From: an uncultured Pseudoflavonifractor sp.
GTDB lineage: Bacteria; Bacillota; Clostridia; Oscillospirales; Oscillospiraceae
Reading direction: 5' to 3'
Length of the DNA: 64,000 nucleotides
NCBI GenBank assembly: GCA_947651395.1
Contig: CANSYW010000002.1
Location: 62,001 to 126,000, forward strand
Under the pieces are notes generated by a model. The model made no database searches and had not been told where the DNA came from. It saw only the letters and a program-made list of their open reading frames with translations. Shown piece after piece: positions 38,893 through 46,663 of this stretch. A program made the translations under genes and the position numbers. Positions within the stretch are counted from its first letter, which is position 1. Every line of letters begins with the position of its first letter.

Positions 38893-40317
38893 ATGGTTAT
38901 GACTGGGTTTAAACGTATTTTATCCGGTTCCCTGGCGCTGAGCCTGTGCCTGTCTCTGGCCGGCTGCGGCGGCAACAACAATCCCCCGGCGGAGAGTAAG
39001 GCGGCCGATCCCGCCCCGGCTCAGTCCCAGGCGGCCGATCCCGCCCCCGCCACGCCGGACACCTCCAATATGAGCGAGGTGGAGAAGATCATCGCCGAGG
39101 CTGAGACCATGACGCTGGAGGAGCTGGCGAAGAAGGCCATTGAGGAGTCCAACGGCAAGACCTTCCATGCCGTGGGCAACTCCAGCCGCACTCCCACCGC
39201 CATTACCAACTTTATTGCCTACCTCCAGACCATCGAGCCCAGCTATACGCTGGAGGAGGACTGGCAGACCCCCAAGAACAATAAGATCTTCGATCAGCTC
39301 ACCGCCGACTCTCTGAAGGACACCGGCACCTTTGCCATGACCCTCATTCAGGACGGCAACCAGATCGAGAGCAAGATGGTGCAGACCGGCATCCTGGATA
39401 CCTTTATCCCCAAGGAGTGGGCCGAGGCCAACGGCACCACCGCCGACGCCTATGACGGCTTCCTGCCCCTGCAGACCCTGAACAAGGTCTTTATGTACAA
39501 CAACACCGGCTCCAAGACCTACGACAACTGCTGGGACTTCGTGGCCGAGGGCGAGCACGGCCTGTACATGGACATCGACTCTGAGATCGTGGGCAAGAAC
39601 TTCCTCTATATGCTGACCCGGGACGACTATGCCGCCTGGCTCAAAGAGGCGTATGAGGCGCTTTCTGCCGAGGAGCAGGCTTACTTCACGCCCGTCATTG
39701 ACGAGATGGCCGCAGACGCCGCCGACCTGGGCCTTGGCCCCGACGGAAAGTATGCCCTGGCCTGGATCAAGCTGTGGGTGGAGTCCTACAACGCTCAGAC
39801 CGACGACGGCCCCATCTGCAACATCCTGGTGGATAAATCCGCCGCCGACCAGTTCGGCCTGCTGGTCTACTCCAAGCTGCGCAGCGTGGAGGAGTCCGCC
39901 TCCATTTCCAAGAACAACATCAATGTGGCCGCCTATCAGGACGGCTATCAGGGCATCGGCGGCTACGGCTACTGCCACTACCTCTTTGTCACCGATAACA
40001 GCCCCCTGCCCTGGACTGCCTGCGCGCTCATCGCCTTTATTACCGAGACCGTGGACGGCTACTCCGCCTGGGGCAAGGACATGGGCGGCTACTCCTCCAA
40101 CCCCAAGTTGGCCGCTGAGATCGAAGAGGTCTACCACCACTCCAAGGGCGGCATGGCAGAGGACGGCGTCACCGTCGAATTCCCCGCCAAGAATGACCGC
40201 GGCTACGACTGGTGGTCTACGGAGGGCAAGCTGGTTCTGGAGGATCCCGAGTACTGCGCCAATGTGGCCTTTACCGTGGGCTCCTGGATCGAGATGCTGA
40301 CCAAGTACGCCGCCTGA
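38893..40317 (+). CDS. Extracellular solute-binding lipoprotein 2 (paralogue of 36754)
   Basis: 474 residues, lipobox SLAGC. Highly similar to binding protein 1 throughout. A 224-base stretch (39349-39572, matching 37201-37424) is identical at DNA level, whereas flanking codons differ at many silent sites. That patchiness indicates recent gene conversion. The first 25 residues differ, so the signal peptides have diverged. A strong terminator lies between this gene and the permease, which would make binding protein more abundant than the membrane parts. Confidence 0.82.
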   Translation: MVMTGFKRILSGSLALSLCLSLAGCGGNNNPPAESKAADPAPAQSQAADPAPATPDTSNMSEVEKIIAEAETMTLEELAKKAIEESNGKTFHAVGNSSRTPTAITNFIAYLQTIEPSYTLEEDWQTPKNNKIFDQLTADSLKDTGTFAMTLIQDGNQIESKMVQTGILDTFIPKEWAEANGTTADAYDGFLPLQTLNKVFMYNNTGSKTYDNCWDFVAEGEHGLYMDIDSEIVGKNFLYMLTRDDYAAWLKEAYEALSAEEQAYFTPVIDEMAADAADLGLGPDGKYALAWIKLWVESYNAQTDDGPICNILVDKSAADQFGLLVYSKLRSVEESASISKNNINVAAYQDGYQGIGGYGYCHYLFVTDNSPLPWTACALIAFITETVDGYSAWGKDMGGYSSNPKLAAEIEEVYHHSKGGMAEDGVTVEFPAKNDRGYDWWSTEGKLVLEDPEYCANVAFTVGSWIEMLTKYAA

Positions 40318-40384
40318 GCGGCCCCGATCCTTCTTCCCGTTTGTGACCAGCCCAAGGACAGGGCTGTGGTGAAACAATAGCGGA

Positions 40385-40433
40385 AAAGGCGCCCCCGGGG
40401 CGGTGTACCTGCCGCGCCGGGGGCGCCTTTTAT
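40385..40433 (+). terminator. Terminator between binding protein and permease
   Basis: AAAAGGCGCCCCCGG pairs with CCGGGGGCGCCTTTT around a 17- to 18-base loop, followed by a further short T/A run. Partial read-through must supply the permease and ATPase, unless an unseen promoter does. Confidence 0.75.
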
Positions 40434-40467
40434 CCCAAGTCCTCCATTCTCAAGAGAGGAGCTGCCT

Positions 40468-42297
40468 ATGAACCAAAACACCCTGACGGCCAGCCCGTCC
40501 ACCATCTGGCTCAACAAGATCAAGACCTTTTTCTCCAAGCCCTACAATGTGATATTGCTGCTGTTCGGCATTGTGGTGACCGTGTCCACCATCGCCCCCA
40601 TCGTGGCCATCATTCAGGATACCTTTAAGATCCACCCCGGCACCATTGACCAGCACCTCACCGGCATGGCCTCGGGCTATACGGCGGTGAACTACATCGA
40701 TCTCTTCACCAGCAAGATGGCCAAGGCCAACCTGTGGACGCCCCTTCTGAACACCGTCTGGCTGGCGGTGGGCACCTGTATCGTGGCCATCCTCTTCGGC
40801 GGCGTGTTTGCCTTCCTCATCACCCGCACCAACCTGGCCTGGCGGAAGTATCTGAGCTCTATCTTCATCTTCCCCTACATCATGCCCCAGTGGACCCTGG
40901 CGGTGGTGTGGCAGAACCTCTTCAACTCCAACGCCGTCACCGGTACCTCCAACGGCCTGCTGGCCAGTCTGTTCGGCATCAACATGCCCATCTGGTGGTG
41001 CAAGGGCCTGTTTCCCAGCCTGATGGTGTTGGGCCTTCACTATGCCCCCTTCGCCTACATCCTCATCGGCGGCATCTTCCGGAATATGGACGCCAACCTG
41101 GAGGAGGCGGCCACCATTCTGGACACCCCCCGGTGGAAGATCGCCTTCCGGGTGACCCTGCCCATGGTGAAGCCCGCCATCCTCTCCACGGTGCTGCTGG
41201 TGTTCGGCTCGGCTATGGGCTCCTACCCGGTGCCCCACTATCTGGGCCTGACCACCCTCAGCACCAAGTACGTGTCCATGAACTCCAAGTACACCGGCGA
41301 GGCCAGTATCCTGGCCATCATCATGATGCTCTTTGGCGTGGCTATTATGATGCTCAACCAGAGGAGCCTGAAGAGCCGGAAGAGCTACACCACGGTCACC
41401 GGCAAGTCGGGCCAGATCTCCAAGGTGAATCTGGGCAAGGTGGGGCGGTATGTCATCGCTCTGGCGCTGGTGGTGGTGACCTTCTTCACCTCCATCTTCC
41501 CCATCGTCTCCTTTGCCTTTGAGACCTTCCTGCCCAACCCCGGCGACTACTCCTTCCTCTATACAGGGGACACCTCCAACCTCACCACCAAGTGGTGGAC
41601 CACCGACGAGAACGTCACGGAGAACGGCATGTACGGCCAGAAGGGTATCCTTCACAACGAGACCATCTGGAGGGCCTTCCGGGGCACTATGCTGGTGAGT
41701 GTGGCCTGCGCCCTCATCGCGGGCACCATCGGCACTCTCATCGGCTACGCGGTGAGCAAGAACCGACGAGGGCGATGGGCCAGCTATGTGTACAATATGG
41801 CCTTCCTGCCATATCTGATGCCCTCCATCGCCGTGGGCGCCGCCTTCTTTATCCTGTTTTCCAACCAGCATATCAATCTTTTCAATACATACACCCTGCT
41901 CATCATCACCGGCGTTATCAAGTATATCCCCTTTGCCAGCCGAACCAGCCTGAACTCCATGCTCCAGCTCTCCGGGGAGATCGAGGAGGCCGCCATCATC
42001 CAGAACGTGCCCTGGATCAAGCGGATGATCCACATCATCATCCCCATCCAGAAGTCCTCCATCATCTCGGGCTATATGCTCCCCTTCATGACCTGCCTTC
42101 GTGAGCTGAGCCTGTTCCTGCTGCTTTGTACCCAGGGCTTCATCCTCTCCACCACCCTGGATTACTTCGATGAGATGGGTCTTTACGCCTTCTCCAGTGG
42201 TATCAATCTCATCCTCATCATCACCATTCTTGTGTTCAACACCCTCGTCAACAAGCTCACCGGAGCCAGTCTGGACGAGGGGATAGGAGGTAACTGA
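40468..42297 (+). CDS. Fused ABC transporter permease (FbpB-like)
   Basis: 609 residues, about twelve membrane helices in two homologous halves. Each has an EAA loop: EEAATILDTPRWKIAFRVTLP (about 212-232) and EEAAIIQNVPWIKRMIHIIIP (about 507-527). This single-chain layout is that of FbpB/AfuB (iron) and related phosphonate or thiamine permeases. An external loop of about 70 residues after residue 350 is longer than usual. Its stop is one base before the ATPase start. Confidence 0.9.
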   Translation: MNQNTLTASPSTIWLNKIKTFFSKPYNVILLLFGIVVTVSTIAPIVAIIQDTFKIHPGTIDQHLTGMASGYTAVNYIDLFTSKMAKANLWTPLLNTVWLAVGTCIVAILFGGVFAFLITRTNLAWRKYLSSIFIFPYIMPQWTLAVVWQNLFNSNAVTGTSNGLLASLFGINMPIWWCKGLFPSLMVLGLHYAPFAYILIGGIFRNMDANLEEAATILDTPRWKIAFRVTLPMVKPAILSTVLLVFGSAMGSYPVPHYLGLTTLSTKYVSMNSKYTGEASILAIIMMLFGVAIMMLNQRSLKSRKSYTTVTGKSGQISKVNLGKVGRYVIALALVVVTFFTSIFPIVSFAFETFLPNPGDYSFLYTGDTSNLTTKWWTTDENVTENGMYGQKGILHNETIWRAFRGTMLVSVACALIAGTIGTLIGYAVSKNRRGRWASYVYNMAFLPYLMPSIAVGAAFFILFSNQHINLFNTYTLLIITGVIKYIPFASRTSLNSMLQLSGEIEEAAIIQNVPWIKRMIHIIIPIQKSSIISGYMLPFMTCLRELSLFLLLCTQGFILSTTLDYFDEMGLYAFSSGINLILIITILVFNTLVNKLTGASLDEGIGGN

Positions 42298-42298
42298 T

Positions 42299-43945
42299 AT
42301 GCCGAAGATCGAACTGACCCATGTGACCAAGCGGTGGGATAAGTTCTACGCCGTGGACGATCTGAACCTGACCATTGAGGACAACGCCTTTGTCACCCTT
42401 CTGGGCCCCTCGGGCTGCGGCAAGACCACCACCCTGCGGATGATCGCCGGCCTGGAGACCCCCACCTCGGGCCGTATCACCATCGGCGACAAGGTGGTCT
42501 TCGACTCCGCCGCCGGGATCAACGTGCCCCCCAATAAGCGGAAGGTGGGCTTCCTGTTCCAGAACTACGCCCTGTGGCCCAATATGACGGTCTATCAGAA
42601 CATCTCCTTCGGCCTGACCAATATCAGGGAGGAGCTGCCCAGGATCGACCTGGAGGCCCGGAAGACCGCCGCCCTTATCCGCGCCCTGAAGCGACCCGAC
42701 GATGTGGTGAAAACCATCCAGGAGTGCGTGGACAAAAAGGGCAAGCTGGATGAGAACAAGGCCCACATCAAGCTCATCGACCGGTATGAGATCTCCATCT
42801 ACACCGCCAAGGAGCTCATGGGCTACAAGCTCCACGAGTCCATGGAGCCCGCCACCATCGCCGCCGCCAAGCTGGCCGAGCTGGAGAAGGCCCTGGCCGC
42901 CGCCAAGCAGAAGTGCGAGGCCGAGGGCTGCGCCTTCTCGGAGGACTACACCTATCTGAAAAACGGCAAGCCTGTCACCTCGGTGCGGAAGCTGTCTAAG
43001 GAGGAGATCGACCTGTCGGTGCGCCGGGTGGCCCGGATCGTGAAGATCGGCATGTTCATGGACCGCTACCCCGCCGAGCTCTCCGGCGGCCAGCAGCAGC
43101 GGGTGGCCATCGCCCGTACCCTGGCCCCCGAGCCCGCGGTGCTGTTCATGGATGAGCCCCTCTCCAATCTGGACGCCAAGCTCCGGCTGGAGATGCGCTC
43201 TGAGCTCCAGCGCCTCCACCTGGAGACCGGCTCCACCTTCGTCTACGTCACCCACGACCAGATGGAGGCCATGACCCTGGCCACCAGGATCTGTCTCATT
43301 GAAAACGGCGTGCTCCAGCAGTATGACGCCCCCCTGGACGTCTACGGCCAGCCCAACAACACCTTTGTGGCCGACTTCGTGGGCAACCCCGCCATCAACT
43401 TTATCGAGGCCAGGGGCACCCAGGGCGCCGACGGCTCTCTGGCCCTCACCTTCTTTGACGGCGTCCGGGCCGCCTTTGCTCCCAAGGCCCCCATCAGCCT
43501 GGCGGAGTGGTACGCCCAGGCCGACGCACAGGACGAGGCCAGGCGGCAGCTCATGGCGGAAAAGGCCACCCAGAAGGGCTACGTGGAGAAGGGGAACAAG
43601 GACACGGTGTTCCGCTATCATGTGGCAAAGGTGGACGAGGAGGAGGACTTCGGCGACGAGGTGGAGCTCACCGACGAGGATCTCGTCATCGGCGTGCGCC
43701 CTGAGTTCCTGCGCATCTCGGAGGACGGGGCCCTGGAGGGAGAGATCTACTCCGCCATGCCCACCGGCATGGAGACCACCGTCAAGGTTCGGGTGGGAGA
43801 ATTCCTCCTTACCGGCGTGGTCTTTGGCGGCGTGCTCTACCAGATCGGGCAGAAGGTCCGTCTGGACTTCCGGGGAGAGGACATCATCCTCTTCAGCCGC
43901 CGCAACGGCCGCCTGATCACCCAGGGCCGGCTCACCATCGGGTAA
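42299..43945 (+). CDS. ABC transporter ATPase with a large insertion (FbpC/PotA-like)
   Basis: 548 residues against about 350-370 for the family. Walker A GPSGCGKTT (36-44), Q88, signature [15 protein letters not shown] (261), Walker B LFMDEPLSNLDAKLR and H-loop THDQMEA are normal. The stretch from the Q-loop to the signature is about 173 residues where about 53 is usual. The extra 120 residues (about 118-238) are charged and helical (ALAAAKQKCEAEGCAF). The C-terminal TOBE region is also extended by roughly 60 residues. Both additions are in frame with no sign of frameshift. RBS AGGAGG. Confidence 0.85.
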   Translation: MPKIELTHVTKRWDKFYAVDDLNLTIEDNAFVTLLGPSGCGKTTTLRMIAGLETPTSGRITIGDKVVFDSAAGINVPPNKRKVGFLFQNYALWPNMTVYQNISFGLTNIREELPRIDLEARKTAALIRALKRPDDVVKTIQECVDKKGKLDENKAHIKLIDRYEISIYTAKELMGYKLHESMEPATIAAAKLAELEKALAAAKQKCEAEGCAFSEDYTYLKNGKPVTSVRKLSKEEIDLSVRRVARIVKIGMFMDRYPAELSGGQQQRVAIARTLAPEPAVLFMDEPLSNLDAKLRLEMRSELQRLHLETGSTFVYVTHDQMEAMTLATRICLIENGVLQQYDAPLDVYGQPNNTFVADFVGNPAINFIEARGTQGADGSLALTFFDGVRAAFAPKAPISLAEWYAQADAQDEARRQLMAEKATQKGYVEKGNKDTVFRYHVAKVDEEEDFGDEVELTDEDLVIGVRPEFLRISEDGALEGEIYSAMPTGMETTVKVRVGEFLLTGVVFGGVLYQIGQKVRLDFRGEDIILFSRRNGRLITQGRLTIG

Positions 43946-43957
43946 AATAAAACAGAC

Positions 43958-43998
43958 GTGAAAAAGAGACGGCTGCCTGGGCAGCCGTCTCTTTTTTT
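43958..43998. terminator. Bidirectional terminator
   Basis: AAAAAGAGACGGCTGCC pairs with GGCAGCCGTCTCTTTTT, two-base loop. It overlaps the stop of the leftward ABC-F gene. Confidence 0.92.
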
Positions 43999-45475
43999 AC
44001 AGCGCAACGGTCTTTGTGGCCACCGCCTCCCGGAAGGCGGCGTCGTGCTCCACGAAGATCATGGTGGGGGAAAACGTCTGGATGAGCGCTTCGATCTGCA
44101 TGCGGGAGTAGAGGTCGATAAAGTTCAGTGGCTCGTCCCAGACATAGAGATGGGCCTGTTGGCACAGGCTCCGGGCAATGAGGACCTTTTTCTTCTGTCC
44201 CGCGGAAAAGTCTTTCATGTCCTTTTCAAACTGGACCCGGTCAAAGTCCATCTTCCGCAAAATGGTCTTGAAGAGACTCTCGTCGATGCCCGCCTCCTCC
44301 GCCAGCTTCGACAGGGAGCCCCGCAGGTGCCCAGTGTCCTGAGGCACATAGGACAGGACAAGGCCGGAGGCGCGTTCCAGCCGCCCGGTGTGGGGGATGT
44401 CCTCCTCCATGAGGAGCTTCAGAAGACTGCTCTTTCCGCTGCCGTTGCGGCCGGCCAGGGCGATCCGGTCTCCCCGGCACACCTCAAAGGAGGCCGGAGA
44501 ACGGGGATCGGTGCCGGGGTAGCAAACCTGGATCCGGTCAAAAACGGCCAGCCGCCGGGCGTGGTGGGACAGGGGGGAGAGCTTCAGACTCTGGGCGGTC
44601 TCCCGGTTTTGCAGAAGGCTTTCCTTTTCCGCCAGGGCCTTTTCCTGGCGGGCCTCAATGGTCTTGGAGCGCTTCATCATCTTGGCCGCCTTGTGGCCGA
44701 TATAGCCCCTGTCGGGCCGCAGGCCGGAATTCCGGGTGCCGGTTTTGGCGCTCTCCACCTGATCCGACCAGTCGGAGGTCCGGCGGGCCGCCTCTCTGAG
44801 CCGCTTCACATCCTTCTGAAGCCGCTGGCTCTGGGCCTCCTCAAAGTCCTGCCGCCGCTGAAAGTCCTCCAGCCAGGCGGAGAAGCTGCCGGCCCGCACC
44901 TCGATATTCGTCCGGTTCAGGGAGAGGATATGATCCACGCAGCCGTCCAAAAACCGCCGGTCGTGGGAGACCAGGATGAAGCTCTTCTTCCGCCGCAGGT
45001 AGGCGGCCACCAGGGCCCGGGCCCCGGCATCCAGGTGGTTGGTGGGCTCGTCGATCAGAAGGAAATGCCCCGGATTCAGAAAGAGGGCGGCCAGCAGGGC
45101 CTTGGTCTGTTCTCCGTTGGACAGGGTGGAGAAGGGGCGGTAAAAGGCCTCGGCCTCCACCTCCAGAAGAGACAGCTCCCGGAGGAGCTCCCACTCCTGG
45201 GCCTGGGGACAGATCTCCTCCAGCACCTCCCAGGTGGGGCGCTCCCTGTTGGAGACGGGGTAGGGGAAGTAGTCAAACTCCACCGAGGCGGAGAGCTGCC
45301 CGGCGTATTCGTATTGGCCGGTCAACAGCTTCAAAAAGGTGGTTTTTCCCCGGCCGTTGCGGCCCACGAAGCCCAGCTTCCAGTTGGTATCCAGCTGGAG
45401 ATCCACATGGTCAAAGATCAGGTCAAAGCTTCCGGGGTAGGAGAAGGTAAGCCCCTGCGCTCTTATCATAGACAT
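43997..45475 (-). CDS. Lsa-family ABC-F ribosomal protection protein
   Basis: 492 residues from the ATG at 45475 (MSMIRAQGLTFSYPGS), nine bases after AAAGGAGG; the ORF track start is 14 codons too long. Two nucleotide-binding domains in one chain, no membrane segment: Walker A GRNGRGKTTF and GRNGSGKSSL, signatures LSNGEQTKALL and FSAGQKKKVLI, Walker B LLIDEPTNHLD and LYVWDEPLNFID. The interdomain linker (about 210-290) is long and charged, and the IGHKAAKMMKRSK motif is typical of Lsa/Vga-type ARE proteins. These displace lincosamide, streptogramin A or pleuromutilin drugs from the ribosome. An attenuator leader supports drug-induced expression. Confidence 0.88.
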   Translation of the reverse strand: MSMIRAQGLTFSYPGSFDLIFDHVDLQLDTNWKLGFVGRNGRGKTTFLKLLTGQYEYAGQLSASVEFDYFPYPVSNRERPTWEVLEEICPQAQEWELLRELSLLEVEAEAFYRPFSTLSNGEQTKALLAALFLNPGHFLLIDEPTNHLDAGARALVAAYLRRKKSFILVSHDRRFLDGCVDHILSLNRTNIEVRAGSFSAWLEDFQRRQDFEEAQSQRLQKDVKRLREAARRTSDWSDQVESAKTGTRNSGLRPDRGYIGHKAAKMMKRSKTIEARQEKALAEKESLLQNRETAQSLKLSPLSHHARRLAVFDRIQVCYPGTDPRSPASFEVCRGDRIALAGRNGSGKSSLLKLLMEEDIPHTGRLERASGLVLSYVPQDTGHLRGSLSKLAEEAGIDESLFKTILRKMDFDRVQFEKDMKDFSAGQKKKVLIARSLCQQAHLYVWDEPLNFIDLYSRMQIEALIQTFSPTMIFVEHDAAFREAVATKTVAL

Positions 45476-45503
45476 ATATACACGCCTCCTTTGCGTCGAC
45501 GTC

Positions 45504-45547
45504 TTCAGAAAAAACAAGAGCCGCGGGAAACTACGTTCCCACGGCTC
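45504..45547 (-). terminator. Attenuator terminator in the ABC-F leader
   Basis: Leftward GAGCCGTGGGAA pairs with TTTCCCGCGGCTC, followed by TTGTTTTTT, about 30 bases before the ABC-F ribosome site. The right arm's TTTCCCGC is exactly complementary to GCGGGAAA (45614-45621), giving a competing antiterminator stem. Confidence 0.75.
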
Positions 45548-45672
45548 GTTTCAGCGCAGACATCCCGGGCCCCGCGGAGGGGCTGGGCTGTTGGTGAGGG
45601 GAGGACGTATCGATTTCCCGCAATGGGCGCAAGGATACCCTGAAGACCGCGGTATCACTGTGCGTTCCGTTT

Positions 45673-45693
45673 TCAGCAGGAAATCATGCGCAT
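45673..45693 (-). CDS. Six-codon leader peptide of the ABC-F attenuator
   Basis: ATG-CGC-ATG-ATT-TCC-TGC-TGA (MRMISC) preceded by AAAGGGGTGGGAAG, a strong ribosome site, about 25 bases into the predicted leader. Short upstream ORFs in which a drug-stalled ribosome reshapes the leader are established for several antibiotic-resistance ABC-F genes. The position here is right for that role. Confidence 0.6.
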   Translation of the reverse strand: MRMISC

Positions 45694-45724
45694 CTTCCCA
45701 CCCCTTTCTTTGTTCTTATGAGAC

Positions 45725-45752
45725 AGTATAGCAGATATTGAAGAAAAAGCAA
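45725..45752 (-). promoter_or_regulatory. ABC-F promoter
   Basis: Leftward TTGCTT (45747-45752), 16 bases, TATACT (45725-45730) preceded by TGC. Predicts a leader of about 240 bases. Confidence 0.7.
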
Positions 45753-45770
45753 GGGCCTTTTGACTGAAAC

Positions 45771-46370
45771 TCAGGGGCGCAGAGCCATCATTAACCGGCC
45801 CACCAGCTTCCGGGTGGCGCCATATAGATCATAGTTACCCTTTTTGGTGCACCAGTTGTAAATGAGGCCCCGAACGCAGATCATCAGATAGTCCGCCAGC
45901 TCGGCGGCGTCGGCGCCGTGGCCGGAGAACTCTCCGCGATCCAGTCCGTCCTGCAGCACGTCGATGAGCACCCCCACCATGCCTCCCGTGGGGTCCCGGT
46001 TGAACCAGGGGTTGTCCGGGTTATAGAGCAGACGGGTCATCTTCATGTCGGTGAGCTCGCTGCTGTAGCGGGCGTAGTGATAGAAAAAGCAATCGACCCG
46101 CTGCGCGGCGGTTGGCTGGGTGAGCAGCCGGGAGACCGTCTCATTGAAGTAGTGGTCAGCCACCTGATAGGTCTCGTAGAAGACCTCCATTTTGGTGGCG
46201 TAGTAGTTATAAAAAGTACCTACAGAGACATTGGCACGGCGGACGATGTCCCGGATGGTGATCTGTTCAAAGTCCATTTCAGACAAAAGCTCTGCCGCCG
46301 CGTTGAAGATGTTCAGCTTGGTCTGCTGAGACTTGGCGCGGCCCTTTGTCCTGACCGGTCCGTCGTTCAC
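45771..46370 (-). CDS. TetR-family regulator of the acyl-CoA gene block
   Basis: 199 residues; N-terminal helix-turn-helix FEQITIRDIVRRANVSVGTFYNYYATK is canonical TetR. The rest is a helical ligand-binding domain. Divergent from the CoA-transferase / acyl-CoA dehydrogenase operon, with two matching dyads in the shared region, so it probably controls that operon in response to an acyl-CoA, like FadR-type TetR proteins. Confidence 0.88.
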   Translation of the reverse strand: MNDGPVRTKGRAKSQQTKLNIFNAAAELLSEMDFEQITIRDIVRRANVSVGTFYNYYATKMEVFYETYQVADHYFNETVSRLLTQPTAAQRVDCFFYHYARYSSELTDMKMTRLLYNPDNPWFNRDPTGGMVGVLIDVLQDGLDRGEFSGHGADAAELADYLMICVRGLIYNWCTKKGNYDLYGATRKLVGRLMMALRP

Positions 46371-46408
46371 AGGGCGCCCCCTCCTTTTTGTCTATTGAAG
46401 TTAAAGCA

Positions 46409-46437
46409 ATTATACAGGAAAAAGGCGGGGCTGGCAA
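46409..46437 (-). promoter_or_regulatory. TetR gene promoter
   Basis: Leftward TTGCCA (46432-46437), 17 bases, TATAAT (46409-46414). Confidence 0.75.
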
Positions 46438-46462
46438 GACCGGACGGTTCAGCTATTCGCAC

Positions 46463-46568
46463 AAATCAAGTCTTTGATTTTAAGCGCTTCAAACAAAAAT
46501 GAACGAGTTCAGATTTTTGTGTTGACGATGAGAAGGACAGCGTGATAAACTGTAATTGAACAAATTCA
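46463..46568. promoter_or_regulatory. Candidate TetR operators
   Basis: TGAACGAGTTCA (46500-46511) and TGAACAAATTCA (46557-46568) share TGAAC-n3-TTCA symmetry and are 57 bases apart, about five to six helical turns. They flank a weaker promoter TTGACG-18-TAAACT (46522-46551). AAATCAA-gtct-TTGATTT (46463-46480) is a third, different dyad. The TGAA...TTCA core resembles known FadR operators of Bacillus. Confidence 0.6.
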
Positions 46569-46582
46569 CTTTTTATCGGTTG

Positions 46583-46612
46583 TTGACGTTAAAATCACCC
46601 TTATGTTATAAT
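46583..46612 (+). promoter_or_regulatory. Main promoter of the CoA-transferase operon
   Basis: TTGACG (46583-46588), 18 bases, TATAAT (46607-46612) with TGT before it (extended -10). Confidence 0.75.
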
Positions 46613-46663
46613 ATGCAAAAGAAGCTGATGTGCTTGTATGACAACCTGAAAGGAGAAACGACC

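Noticed and set aside
40450-42330. 626-codon leftward ORF opposite the permease
   Set aside because: Antisense shadow; the rightward frame has the permease EAA loops.
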